A stretch of DNA of 64,000 bases from Romboutsia hominis (GTDB lineage Bacteria > Bacillota > Clostridia > Peptostreptococcales > Peptostreptococcaceae). Below the pieces are notes generated by a model. It saw nothing but the letters and a program-made list of their open reading frames with translations, was not told where the DNA came from and searched no databases. Numbering within the stretch: position 1 is the first letter of the stretch; the number at the start of each line of letters is the position of its first letter. The translations under genes and the position numbers were made by a program. The stretch is from positions 2,271,565 to 2,335,564 of the forward strand of contig NZ_LN650648.1 in the NCBI RefSeq assembly GCF_900002575.1. The letters are read 5' to 3'. Of this stretch, positions 53,071 through 61,813 are shown piece after piece.

Positions 53071-53817
53071 TTATTCTTCTGTGTTTTCTTTTTTTGATTT
53101 TTTTGATAAGTATATATGACAAATAATACCACCTATAATTCCTATTAAACTAATAGCTTGGGCCATTCTTATAGGCCCTAGCATTAAACTATCCGTTCTA
53201 AGACCTTCTATAAAGAATCTTCCTGTTGAATATAATATAATATAATATACTATTATTTGCCCTTCATATTTCTTTTTCTTTCTAAATAACCATAGGAATA
53301 TAAATATACCTAAATCCCAAATAGATTCATATAAAAATGTTGGATGAACCTTTACACCATCTACCATTATGCCCCAAGGTAGCGTTGTTGGTCCTCCATG
53401 AGCTTCTCCATTTATAAAATTGCCCCATCTACCTATAGATTGAGCTAAAGGCATACCTATTATAACTGTATCTGCCATTTTTAAGAAATTTATTTTTCTT
53501 ATTTTTGTAAATATGTACCCAGCTAATACTCCACCTATTAAGGCTCCATGTATAGCCATTCCTCCACCTCTAAAGTTTAGTATTTGAGAAGGATATTGAG
53601 AATAATATTCCCAATTAAATATTACATAATACAACCTTGCACATAATAAACCTGTTGGTATAGCAACTATGGCTAAATCTAGTACATCATCTTCTTTAAT
53701 TCCAACTCTTTTAGCTTCCCTTAAAGCTATTATAGTTCCTAAAATCATTCCTGTAGCCATTAGTATCCCATACCACATAACATCTATCCCAAATATGTTA
53801 AATGCTACTCTGTCCAT
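53071..53817 (-). CDS. lgt: Prolipoprotein diacylglyceryl transferase
   Basis: Attaches diacylglycerol to the lipobox Cys of lipoproteins, 248 aa, with about seven membrane segments. HGALIGGVLAGY and GRWGNFINGEAHGG (with the essential Arg) are present. In-frame GTG at 53826 overlaps AAGAGGTG; the ATG at 53815-53817 is chosen. The downstream partner enzyme LspA is elsewhere in the window (967-1422). Confidence 0.96.
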   Translation of the reverse strand: MDRVAFNIFGIDVMWYGILMATGMILGTIIALREAKRVGIKEDDVLDLAIVAIPTGLLCARLYYVIFNWEYYSQYPSQILNFRGGGMAIHGALIGGVLAGYIFTKIRKINFLKMADTVIIGMPLAQSIGRWGNFINGEAHGGPTTLPWGIMVDGVKVHPTFLYESIWDLGIFIFLWLFRKKKKYEGQIIVYYIILYSTGRFFIEGLRTDSLMLGPIRMAQAISLIGIIGGIICHIYLSKKSKKENTEE

Positions 53818-53979
53818 ATTTTTCACCTCTTGAATTTGTTTTTTATTTAATTGTAAATATAAAACTTGTATAAATTATTAATTTCTCTGTAATATTTTAA
53901 TAATATTAATATATCTTATATATGCTAATTATTCAATGTTAATAGTATTATATTTAATATTTAGCTAATTTTATTTATA

Positions 53980-54029
53980 TAGACATATTAGTTACTTGGA
54001 AGTAAAATATTATAGATAAGTATATACTT
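53980..54029 (+). promoter_or_regulatory. Promoter and palindrome of the BusR-like gene
   Basis: TAGACA (53980-53985), a 17-base spacer, TAAAAT (54003-54008). A perfect 12-bp palindrome AAGTATATACTT (54018-54029) lies just before the ribosome-binding site GAGGTGAAG and could be an autoregulatory operator. Confidence 0.45.
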
Positions 54030-54040
54030 GAGGTGAAGAT

Positions 54041-54682
54041 ATGGAAAAAAAATATTCAATGCCTATATATCATAAAATCGCTCTAGATATAGCTAATAAA
54101 ATTCACCTTGGAGAAATTAAAGAAGGCAGTTTACTAAAGGGAAGATCTTCTCTTGCTGCTACCTATAATGTTTCTCCTGAGACAATTAGAAGAGCTATGA
54201 AAATACTAGAAGATTTAGGCGTAGTTTCTAGCGTTAAAGGAAAAGGTATTTTAGTTTTATCATCGGATAAAGCACTTTCTTTTCTAAATAAGAACCAAAA
54301 TATTACAAATGTATCATCATACAAATCTAATTTAAATAAACTTTTAGCATCAAAAGCTCAGTTAGAAAATGAAATACTTGATAATATAAATAAAATAATA
54401 GACTACTCTAGTAGGCTAGCCAATATAAACCCTTTAGTTCCTTTTGAATTTGAGATAACTAAAGAATGTAGAGTTATAGGTATGACTTCTGGAGAAACTA
54501 AGTTTTGGCAGCATACTGGCGCTACAATAGTTGGTGTTAAAAGGAATGGAGAGCTTATGATTTCACCTGGACCCTACATAGAATTTATGGAAAATGATAT
54601 ATTATTAGTTGTTGGGGATAGCAGTATCCACCATTCAGTTCCTTCATTTTTATATGAGGATAACACTAAAAATGATGTTTAA
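54041..54682 (+). CDS. BusR-like GntR/RCK_C transcription regulator
   Basis: Protein of 213 aa: an N-terminal GntR winged helix (about 8-75, IYHKIALDIANKIHLGEIKEGSLLKGRSSLAATYNVSPETIRRAMKIL), a coiled coil (about 95-125, KAQLENEILDNINKII) and a C-terminal RCK_C/TrkA_C domain (about 135-205, GATIVGVKRNGELMISPGPYIEFMENDILLVVGD). This is the architecture of BusR, which binds c-di-AMP through RCK_C and represses betaine uptake. The convergent neighbour is a BCCT osmolyte transporter, which fits. GAGGTGA precedes the ATG. Repression of the neighbour is inferred, not seen. Confidence 0.85.
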   Translation: MEKKYSMPIYHKIALDIANKIHLGEIKEGSLLKGRSSLAATYNVSPETIRRAMKILEDLGVVSSVKGKGILVLSSDKALSFLNKNQNITNVSSYKSNLNKLLASKAQLENEILDNINKIIDYSSRLANINPLVPFEFEITKECRVIGMTSGETKFWQHTGATIVGVKRNGELMISPGPYIEFMENDILLVVGDSSIHHSVPSFLYEDNTKNDV

Positions 54683-54688
54683 GCACAA

Positions 54689-54727
54689 ATAAAAGCAGAT
54701 TATGTCCTGTGATAATCTGCTTTTATT
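54689..54727. terminator. Shared bidirectional terminator
   Basis: A 15-bp stem ATAAAAGCAGATTAT/ATAATCTGCTTTTAT between the convergent regulator and BCCT genes, with T-runs on both strands. Confidence 0.88.
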
Positions 54728-54734
54728 ATATAAA

Positions 54735-56300
54735 TTAATTGTTTATTTTTTCTATATTGTATTTTGCTGACTTTCTATCTTTATATAAGCTTGATTTTTT
54801 GCTTACTACATATATATTTTCTTGTTTAACTTCTTCCCTAAGAGCCTTAATAATAGATACAATGCTTAATAAAACTATTATAGTGAATGGAAATGCTGAT
54901 ACTATAGACACCATTTGTAGTGTATCTAGTCCTCCTGAAAGTAAAAGTGCTATTGCAAGAAGAGCTTGTATTAATCCCCATGCTATCTTTTTACTTCCTT
55001 TAGGATTTAAATCTCCATTTGATGTAAACATTCCTAATACATATGTTGCTGAATCTGCTGATGATATAAAGAATGTACATAAAAGTACCATAGCTACTAT
55101 TGATAGCATTCCTCCAAATTGATATTGAGAAAATACTTCAAATAAGGCTAATTCCGTGACCTTTGTTGCACCTTGTACAAACACTGGGCCTAAGTGTATA
55201 CCTAAGGTTCCAAACACTGTAAACCATACTATACAAACTAGGGCTGGTGCTAAAGTTACACCTACGATAAATTCTCTTATTGTTCTACCTTTTGATATTC
55301 TTGCTATGAATACCCCAACAAATGGTATCCAAGCTATCCATAGCGCCCAGTAAAATACTCTCCACTGACCTATCCATTCTTTGCTTGGATCCATGTATAT
55401 ACTTTGAGATATAAACTCTGTTAAGTATGCTTGTGTTCCATTTCGAAGATTATCTATCATCTCTAATTTAGGTCCTATTATTATTGCTCCAACTAATATA
55501 AATACTGCTAAACTTAAGTTTACATTAGATAATATCTTTATTCCTTTATCAAGCCCACTAGTTGAACTTAATATATATAAAACAGTTGCTATAGCTATTA
55601 TTATTATTTGTAACTTTAAAGTGTTTTCTATGTTAAATACATATTCAAGTCCACCTGCTATTTGCATAGTTCCCATACCTAAAGATGTTGCTATACCTGT
55701 TACTGTTGTAAATACTGCTAGTATATCTATTGTTTTTCCTATTGGACCTCTTACTCCATCTTCTCCAAGTATAGGTAAGAATATGCTACTTATAAGCCCT
55801 GGTGAATCTTTTCTAAATTGGAAGTATGCAAGTGCTAGTCCCATTATAGAATATGCTGCCCATGGATGAAGTCCCCAGTGTATATAAGACTGTTGCATTG
55901 CAAATGTTACTGCCTCGTTAGAAGCAGGTGTAGCCCCTATTGGTGCTATAAAATGTTTCATTGGTTCTATTGTACCGAAAAATATTAATCCTATTCCCAT
56001 TCCTGCTCCAAATAGCATAGAGAACCAAGATAGTTTACTAAACTCTGGTTTATCATTATCTTTACCAAGTTTTATATCTCCGTATTTGCTGCAAACTAAA
56101 AATATTGCAAAACCTACTAATATTAACATGGTTATTATGTAAACCCAACTGAAATTTTGTATTATGACATTAAACATGTTGTTAGATATTTCTTTGAATT
56201 TATCTGGAAATGCTATACCAGAAAAGACTACTGATATTGACAGTATCAACGATAATAAAAATACATAATTCGTTTTATTTTTGTTGTATATGTTGTTCAA
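54735..56300 (-). CDS. BCCT-family betaine/carnitine/choline transporter
   Basis: Osmolyte transporter of 521 aa with 12 membrane segments. Signature WYWALWIAWIPFVGVFIARISKGRTIREF, the substrate-region GAGMGIGLIFFGTIEP with Gly-Met-Gly-Ile-Gly, and WGLHPWAAYS are present. The GMGIG form is that of sodium-coupled betaine importers such as BetP/OpuD. It has a strong promoter with an operator-like inverted repeat (56359-56397) and lies convergent to the BusR-like gene. Confidence 0.93.
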   Translation of the reverse strand: MNNIYNKNKTNYVFLLSLILSISVVFSGIAFPDKFKEISNNMFNVIIQNFSWVYIITMLILVGFAIFLVCSKYGDIKLGKDNDKPEFSKLSWFSMLFGAGMGIGLIFFGTIEPMKHFIAPIGATPASNEAVTFAMQQSYIHWGLHPWAAYSIMGLALAYFQFRKDSPGLISSIFLPILGEDGVRGPIGKTIDILAVFTTVTGIATSLGMGTMQIAGGLEYVFNIENTLKLQIIIIAIATVLYILSSTSGLDKGIKILSNVNLSLAVFILVGAIIIGPKLEMIDNLRNGTQAYLTEFISQSIYMDPSKEWIGQWRVFYWALWIAWIPFVGVFIARISKGRTIREFIVGVTLAPALVCIVWFTVFGTLGIHLGPVFVQGATKVTELALFEVFSQYQFGGMLSIVAMVLLCTFFISSADSATYVLGMFTSNGDLNPKGSKKIAWGLIQALLAIALLLSGGLDTLQMVSIVSAFPFTIIVLLSIVSIIKALREEVKQENIYVVSKKSSLYKDRKSAKYNIEKINN

Positions 56301-56358
56301 ATTAATTCCCCCTAATTCTTCATTTATTTAGGTGACTTAATCAAAAGTTTTTATAACC

Positions 56359-56397
56359 TACAACTTCATTATATTGCCAAGTTGTATCTTATGTCAA
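56359..56397 (-). promoter_or_regulatory. Promoter with overlapping inverted repeat for the BCCT gene
   Basis: Minus strand TTGACA (56392-56397), 18-base spacer, TATAAT (56368-56373). A perfect 8-bp inverted repeat, TACAACTT (56359-56366) and AAGTTGTA (56379-56386), surrounds the -10 and lies over the spacer. It is a good candidate for a repressor operator. Confidence 0.65.
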
Positions 56398-56502
56398 CAA
56401 AAGACCTCTGTTTTCTCTTAATTTATACAATTTAAATACATTGAAATTCCAGTACTTGTATTCATTTATAATTTTTTTATTTTTCTATTGACTTTTCACT
56501 AT

Positions 56503-56537
56503 AAAAAATAGCTAACTCTCATGAGTTAGCTATTTTT
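56503..56537 (-). terminator. Terminator after the M16 peptidase gene
   Basis: Long stem AAAAAATAGCTAACT/AGTTAGCTATTTTTT with a small loop, carrying its own T-run; also works as a terminator on the plus strand. Confidence 0.9.
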
Positions 56538-57829
56538 TATTTTCCACTTGGTTCAACTATAGATATTACACAATATTCTTCTTTTAAGTGACTGTGTAAT
56601 CTTTTTTCTACTTCACTAAATTCTATTGATTTTAGTACATCTAGATAGTCTAGTAAATTTATATCCTTAAATTTATAAGATATAAAGTTATTAGCTATAA
56701 AGTTTACAGAGTCAAAGTATTTTAAAAAGTTTCCTATTTTCTTTTTCTTTATTCTTTCAAACTCTTTTTCATCTAAGCCTTCTTTTTTATATTTTTCTAC
56801 ATATTCTAATATTTTATTCTTTACTTCTCTTGGATTATTCGAATCTCCACCTATTATTGTAAATGCATAGTCGATTTGAGATGAGAACCCTGCTCCAAAG
56901 TTTTCATTTATTAATCCACTCATATATAAATCTTCATATAGTCTGCTACCTTTTTTAAATATTATATCTATTAATATTTCAGTAACTATTTCTTTTTTAA
57001 GTAGTTCATTTCCTTTTATACCTACATTATCATCCTTAAATGCTATATTAAACATTGGCATAGATATAGGGAACTTCGCAACTACTTCCTTTTGATTTAC
57101 TTCTTTAGGTTCATTTGGATAAAATTTTTCTATTTTATGAGATAACTTGTCTACATCGTAGTTATTAGATTTTTTAACAACATCCATAACCTTATCTACC
57201 TCTAAGTCACCAACAACAAATAGTGCCATATTTCCTGGGTTATAAAAAGTATTATAGCATTTGTATAATTCTTCTTTTGTTATTTTATATATACTATCAA
57301 CAGTACCTGCAATGTCTACTCTTACTGGATAATTAACATATAATGCTTTAAGACAGTTAAAGTATACATTCCAATCTGGATCATCATTATACATTTTAAT
57401 TTCTTGTTCTATTATTCCCTTTTCTTTCTCTACATTTTCATCTGTAAAATAAGGAGTTTGTACATAGTCTATTAAATGTTCTAAGCTCTCATAGAAATTT
57501 TCAGTACATGAGAATAAATATGCTGTCATAGTAAAGTTAGTAAATGCATTTGCACTTGCTCCCCACTTAGAAAACTTATCAAAAGCATTTCCACCATCTG
57601 GTTGTTCAAACATTTTGTGTTCTAAAAAATGTGCTATTCCTTCATTTACTCTTATTTTTTCATTTTCTCCAATAGGTACAAATTCTAGTTCATTAGAACC
57701 ATAGTTTGTAGCTAACACTGCATATTTTTTAGTAAATCCTTTTTTAGGCATAAAGTAAACATCTAGTCCATTTTCTAACTTTTCATAGTACATTTCTTCA
57801 TTTAGTATATCATTAACTATTTTGTCCAT
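56537..57829 (-). CDS. M16-family zinc peptidase, active subunit (YmfH-like)
   Basis: Insulinase-type zinc protease of 430 aa. The inverted zinc motif HFLEH (residues 67-71) is intact, followed by a C-terminal inactive half-domain. The in-frame GTG at 57838 overlaps GAGGTG; the ATG at 57827-57829 is used. It pairs with a partner lacking the motif, 13 bases upstream. M16 pairs process or degrade peptides; the substrate is unknown. Confidence 0.92.
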   Translation of the reverse strand: MDKIVNDILNEEMYYEKLENGLDVYFMPKKGFTKKYAVLATNYGSNELEFVPIGENEKIRVNEGIAHFLEHKMFEQPDGGNAFDKFSKWGASANAFTNFTMTAYLFSCTENFYESLEHLIDYVQTPYFTDENVEKEKGIIEQEIKMYNDDPDWNVYFNCLKALYVNYPVRVDIAGTVDSIYKITKEELYKCYNTFYNPGNMALFVVGDLEVDKVMDVVKKSNNYDVDKLSHKIEKFYPNEPKEVNQKEVVAKFPISMPMFNIAFKDDNVGIKGNELLKKEIVTEILIDIIFKKGSRLYEDLYMSGLINENFGAGFSSQIDYAFTIIGGDSNNPREVKNKILEYVEKYKKEGLDEKEFERIKKKKIGNFLKYFDSVNFIANNFISYKFKDINLLDYLDVLKSIEFSEVEKRLHSHLKEEYCVISIVEPSGK

Positions 57830-57842
57830 ATCTATCACCTCA

Positions 57843-59108
57843 CTAATTTCTTAAGAAATATATAGTATCAAGTTCTATATTTTCAAATGCTTTAACTATA
57901 TCTTCAATTTCTACGCTTGCAACTTTATTTATTATTTCTTCTACTGTAGAATTTGTTTTACTCATTCCCTGTGCAAAATAAAAATCAGACATTCCTCCTA
58001 TGCTATCTCCTAATGATTTCATAGAATTTATTAAAGCACTTTTACTGTTTTCTATTTCTTCTTTAGAAATTTCTCCTTTTTTAACACTCTCTAATTGCTT
58101 ACCTACTAATTCCACTGTTTTTTCATAGTTTTGAGATTCTATTCCAGAAGATACAAATAATATTGATTTATATTTTTCAACTGATGAATATATATAGTAA
58201 CATAAGCTTTCTTTCTCTCTTATATTTACAAACATCTTAGAATGTGGTCCACCACCTAATACATTAGAACCAACTATTAATGGATAGTATTTGCTTTCGT
58301 CTATATAGTCTATATTTGCTCTATATCCCATTACTAATTTACCTTGAGTTATATCCATTTTTTCTTCAATAGTTTTTACTTTTTCTACTTTCTTTTCATA
58401 AGTAGCTCTTGGTATATCTATTATTTCATCTCTTTCAAAAGTAAAGTTTTTAGTTATTGTTTCTTTTACTTCTTCTTCATCAAAATCTCCTTCTACAACT
58501 ATGTCTATTGGAGATGTTTTTATTATTTTCTTGTAATGTTCGTATAAGTCTTTTTCGTTTATTTTTTCTAAATCTTCTTCGTATCCATATTCACTTATAC
58601 TATATCTTTCATCTTTACACATTTCCTCAAAACATCTTTCAAGTGCATATCTACCTTTATCATTGATTTTTGCTTGTATTCTATCTTTTAAGTTTCTTTT
58701 TTCTATATCTACGTAATCTTTTTTAAATCCATTATCTATTACTAAAGGTTTATTTAATACTTCATTAAAAAACTCAATTACATCTTTAAATATCTTTTCA
58801 TCTAAATATTTTTGATTAGTACTTATTATTTTAAAACTTATTACTTGACGTTCTCCTCTTTTAGATACATCTCCCATAACAGATGAACCATATAAATCAT
58901 CTAACTTATGTGATATTTCTCTTGAACTTTGATATTTCTCGCATCCACTAGTTATTATAGCAGGTAATAATGCATTTTTTGTTACTTCTTCTCTGTCTAA
59001 TAGTCTTTGTATATATATACTAACTAAATTAGACTTAAACTTACTTGCAGGTATTAATGTTAAATTAATATTTTGACCTAAGCTTATTTTTTTTACGTCT
59101 TTTTCCAT
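57843..59108 (-). CDS. M16-family non-catalytic partner (YmfF-like)
   Basis: Homologous to the M16 family but with no HxxEH: the equivalent region reads NALLPAIITSGCEKYQSSREIS. 421 aa. Such proteins form heterodimers with the catalytic subunit, here the adjacent gene. A later VNIREKESLCYYIYS segment is conserved with the family's R-Y region. AGGAGG precedes the ATG. Nine bases separate it from the upstream chelatase-like gene. Confidence 0.9.
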   Translation of the reverse strand: MEKDVKKISLGQNINLTLIPASKFKSNLVSIYIQRLLDREEVTKNALLPAIITSGCEKYQSSREISHKLDDLYGSSVMGDVSKRGERQVISFKIISTNQKYLDEKIFKDVIEFFNEVLNKPLVIDNGFKKDYVDIEKRNLKDRIQAKINDKGRYALERCFEEMCKDERYSISEYGYEEDLEKINEKDLYEHYKKIIKTSPIDIVVEGDFDEEEVKETITKNFTFERDEIIDIPRATYEKKVEKVKTIEEKMDITQGKLVMGYRANIDYIDESKYYPLIVGSNVLGGGPHSKMFVNIREKESLCYYIYSSVEKYKSILFVSSGIESQNYEKTVELVGKQLESVKKGEISKEEIENSKSALINSMKSLGDSIGGMSDFYFAQGMSKTNSTVEEIINKVASVEIEDIVKAFENIELDTIYFLRN

Positions 59109-59117
59109 CTTATCCTC

Positions 59118-60224
59118 CTACGTATTCATTAATGATATTCTTGTAAAAAGTTCATCAACTATAGAATCTATCTTTTTTTCAGGGTCTATATAGTAAAATT
59201 TAGTATTTCCCATATCAAGATTTTTAAGTATACTATCTACTAAATACCTTGTGTATATACTATCTATTGCGCATGTAGGAAAAACAACATACAATGTGTT
59301 TATTCCATATTCTAACAATTCTTCCCCATCTTTTATTATATCGTCTTTATTATTTTCTAAAAGAGGCATTTTTATTTGAATTCTATCATCTTTATCTTCA
59401 TATTCTATATATGTTTTTATTTTTTCTCTAAATAATATATCTTGTTCTAAATTGTTTTTATCCTCAAATCCTATTAATAGTACTCCAGCATCATCATCTA
59501 TTTCATTTATTTTTCTTATTACTTCATTTTTATAAACCATAGCTAAATTATTCGATTTATAAAGTGGTTCTAATATTTCTACATTAAATAAATCATGATG
59601 AACTAGTGTTAATTTTTCATATCTTTCTTTAAATATTTTGTAGTCTTTTCCTTCTGTCATAAACAAAGGACATACTATTATTTTTTTATACCTACTTTCT
59701 ACTATATTTTCTATACTTTTTTCAAAATATGGTTTTGAGTACATATACGTATTTACTACCTCATATCCTTCTCCTAAATGAAGTTTTAACTTTTCTTCGA
59801 TTTCTTTTGTCTTCCTTTTAAAATCGCTATCTCCTAAGTCTGTGTAATAAGATTTATATTTATATAAATCACTTATACCCGTTATAAATGATTTATACCC
59901 ATTTTCATAATATATTTGAGTAGTTCTTTCTCTTATATTATAATTTCTATCTTCACCCTCAGATACTAATAACACTAAAGTTTCTTCTTTTTCACCTATA
60001 GGTTGTACTTCTTTTATGTTTACACTTTCTTTAATAAAAAAAATAAATGGGTTTAATACTATAAAGGAAATAAAAAAAGCATAAGGTAGATTTTTATATT
60101 CTTTATATATTATTATCTGTCTATAAAATATTATGGCACTTATAATTATAAATATATTTTCCATGTAGCCTTTTAGTATTAAACTTAATCCTATGGTTAT
60201 AAATAAGGTAATCAAAATTAACAT
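59118..60224 (-). CDS. Membrane-anchored chelatase-like protein
   Basis: Protein of 368 aa: two or three N-terminal membrane segments (3-70), then a soluble part (about 78-368) that resembles a type II chelatase/ferrochelatase fold. Examples are YSKPYFEKSIENIVESRYKKIIVCPLFMTEGKDYKIF (compare the ferrochelatase KPY...Q.P.Y...T) and LYVVFPTCAIDSIYTRYLV. The segment GVLLIGFEDKNN aligns roughly with the ferrochelatase SAHG(L/V)P motif but lacks the catalytic His. The resemblance is by eye and needs structure-based testing. First gene of the M16 operon. Confidence 0.5.
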   Translation of the reverse strand: MLILITLFITIGLSLILKGYMENIFIIISAIIFYRQIIIYKEYKNLPYAFFISFIVLNPFIFFIKESVNIKEVQPIGEKEETLVLLVSEGEDRNYNIRERTTQIYYENGYKSFITGISDLYKYKSYYTDLGDSDFKRKTKEIEEKLKLHLGEGYEVVNTYMYSKPYFEKSIENIVESRYKKIIVCPLFMTEGKDYKIFKERYEKLTLVHHDLFNVEILEPLYKSNNLAMVYKNEVIRKINEIDDDAGVLLIGFEDKNNLEQDILFREKIKTYIEYEDKDDRIQIKMPLLENNKDDIIKDGEELLEYGINTLYVVFPTCAIDSIYTRYLVDSILKNLDMGNTKFYYIDPEKKIDSIVDELFTRISLMNT

Positions 60225-60312
60225 ACTATCAACTCCAAAAGTGGTTTTTGATGTACATGCCTAGTTTACATCTGTTATATATATGATGTATAATTAATAT
60301 GTATGTCTAAAA

Positions 60313-60353
60313 TAACAAAGTCTAACTTAATAACCCATAATATGACTTTGTTA
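60313..60353. repeat. 10-bp inverted repeat in a divergent promoter region
   Basis: TAACAAAGTC (60313-60322) and GACTTTGTTA (60344-60353) are a perfect inverted repeat with a 21-base gap, between the divergently read chelatase-like gene and ychF. Could be an operator or a leader hairpin. Confidence 0.5.
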
Positions 60354-60433
60354 AAATAGTATAATAAATTCAATAATCTGATATTTACAACATGCAGGTT
60401 GTTTAAATTATCATAAAAGAGAGGACGATGAAT

Positions 60434-61531
60434 ATGAAATTAGGTATAGTTGGTTTACCAAATGTTGGTAAAAGTACACTATTTAACGCAATAACTCAAG
60501 CAGGTGCAGAATCTGCAAACTACCCTTTCTGTACAATAGAGCCAAATGTTGGTGTTGTGGCTGTTCCAGATGAAAGATTAGATAAATTAAAAGAGTTATA
60601 TGATTCTAAAAAAATAGTTCCTACTGCAATAGAATTCTGTGATATAGCAGGTCTTGTTAGAGGAGCTTCTAAAGGTGAAGGACTTGGAAATAAATTTTTA
60701 TCTCATATAAGAGAAGTTGATGCTATAGTTCACGTTGTTAGATGTTTTGAAGATCCTAACGTTGTTCACGTTGATGGAAGCGTTGATCCACTTAGAGATA
60801 TAGAAACTATAAACTTAGAGTTAATATTCTCTGATATAGAAATATTAGATAGAAGAATACAAAAAACTCAAAAAGCTGCTAAAGCAGATAAGTCTTTAGT
60901 TTCTGAATTAGAGTTTTTAAATGCTATAAAAGCAACTTTAGAAGATGGTAAGTGTGTTAGAACTATGGATTTCACTGAAGATGAGCAAACTTTTGTTAAC
61001 TCATTAAACTTACTTACTTCAAAGCCAGTAATATACGCTACAAACGTAAGTGAAGATGATTTAGCTGATGAAGCTGCAAACAATCCATACGTAAATCAAG
61101 TTAGAGAATTTGCTGCTACTGAAAATGCTGAAGTTGTTGTTGTTTGTGCTCAAATAGAAGCAGAAATATCTGAACTTGACACTGATGAAGAAAAGAAAGA
61201 ATTCTTAGAAACTTTAGGTTTAGAACAATCTGGTCTAGATAAATTAATAAAATCTTCTTATGCTTTACTTGGACTTGTTTCTTACTTAACTGCTGGTCCT
61301 CAAGAAGTTAGAGCTTGGACTATAAAAGTTGGTACTAAAGCACCTCAAGCTGGTGGAAAGATACACTCTGATATAGAAAGAGGATTCATACGTGCAGAAA
61401 CTATAGCATTTGAAGATCTAGCTCAAGTTGGAACTATGACTGCTGCTAAAGAAAAAGGATTAGTTAGACTTGAAGGTAAAGATTATGTAGTTAAAGATGG
61501 AGATGTTATATTATTTAGATTTAACGTATAA
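60434..61531 (+). CDS. ychF: Redox-regulated ATPase YchF
   Basis: Obg-family P-loop ATPase (OLA1/YchF) of 365 aa, associated with ribosomes and stress. GLPNVGKSTLFNA (P-loop), NYPFCTIEPN and the TGS domain at the end (GFIRAETIAF). GAGG is nine bases before the ATG at 60434, which gives the family-typical MKLGIVGLPNVGKS start; an ATG two codons earlier is too close to it. Own terminator; one of only two plus-strand genes here. Confidence 0.97.
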   Translation: MKLGIVGLPNVGKSTLFNAITQAGAESANYPFCTIEPNVGVVAVPDERLDKLKELYDSKKIVPTAIEFCDIAGLVRGASKGEGLGNKFLSHIREVDAIVHVVRCFEDPNVVHVDGSVDPLRDIETINLELIFSDIEILDRRIQKTQKAAKADKSLVSELEFLNAIKATLEDGKCVRTMDFTEDEQTFVNSLNLLTSKPVIYATNVSEDDLADEAANNPYVNQVREFAATENAEVVVVCAQIEAEISELDTDEEKKEFLETLGLEQSGLDKLIKSSYALLGLVSYLTAGPQEVRAWTIKVGTKAPQAGGKIHSDIERGFIRAETIAFEDLAQVGTMTAAKEKGLVRLEGKDYVVKDGDVILFRFNV

Positions 61532-61542
61532 TAAATAATTTT

Positions 61543-61580
61543 AAGTATCTATAAATTTTTATATTTATAGATACTTTTTT
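61543..61580 (+). terminator. Terminator after ychF
   Basis: A 14-bp stem AAGTATCTATAAAT/ATTTATAGATACTT and TTTTTT on the plus strand. Confidence 0.88.
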
Positions 61581-61666
61581 ACTTAATAATTGATTATAAT
61601 CTATAGATTAAAATGACAATAACATATTTGGTAAAAGTAAAAAAGAATTTTAGGGTAATAGATAAA

Positions 61667-61701
61667 ATCGTTGACGACATAAGCTAAGCGAATTTTTTAT
61701 T
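61667..61701 (+). repeat. Intergenic repeat, copy C
   Basis: The 35-base core (ATCGTTGACGACATAAG then TAAGCGAATTTTTTATT) matches the minus-strand copy at 11900-11934 at 27 of 35 positions. Lies between the ychF terminator and the cstA terminator, in about 190 bases of otherwise featureless DNA. Confidence 0.55.
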
Positions 61702-61771
61702 GCCAGTAACTTTCTAAGCAAAATAATTAATTTACTTTAATTAAATAGGTAAATCAAGTAATCTAAAATAT

Positions 61772-61806
61772 AAAAAAGAGCTACCAATTAAGGTAACTCT
61801 TTTTTA
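61772..61806 (-). terminator. Terminator after the CstA-family gene
   Basis: Stem AAAAAAGAGTTACC/GGTAGCTCTTTTTT (one G-T pair) with T-run on the minus strand. Confidence 0.88.
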
Positions 61807-61813
61807 TATTTTA

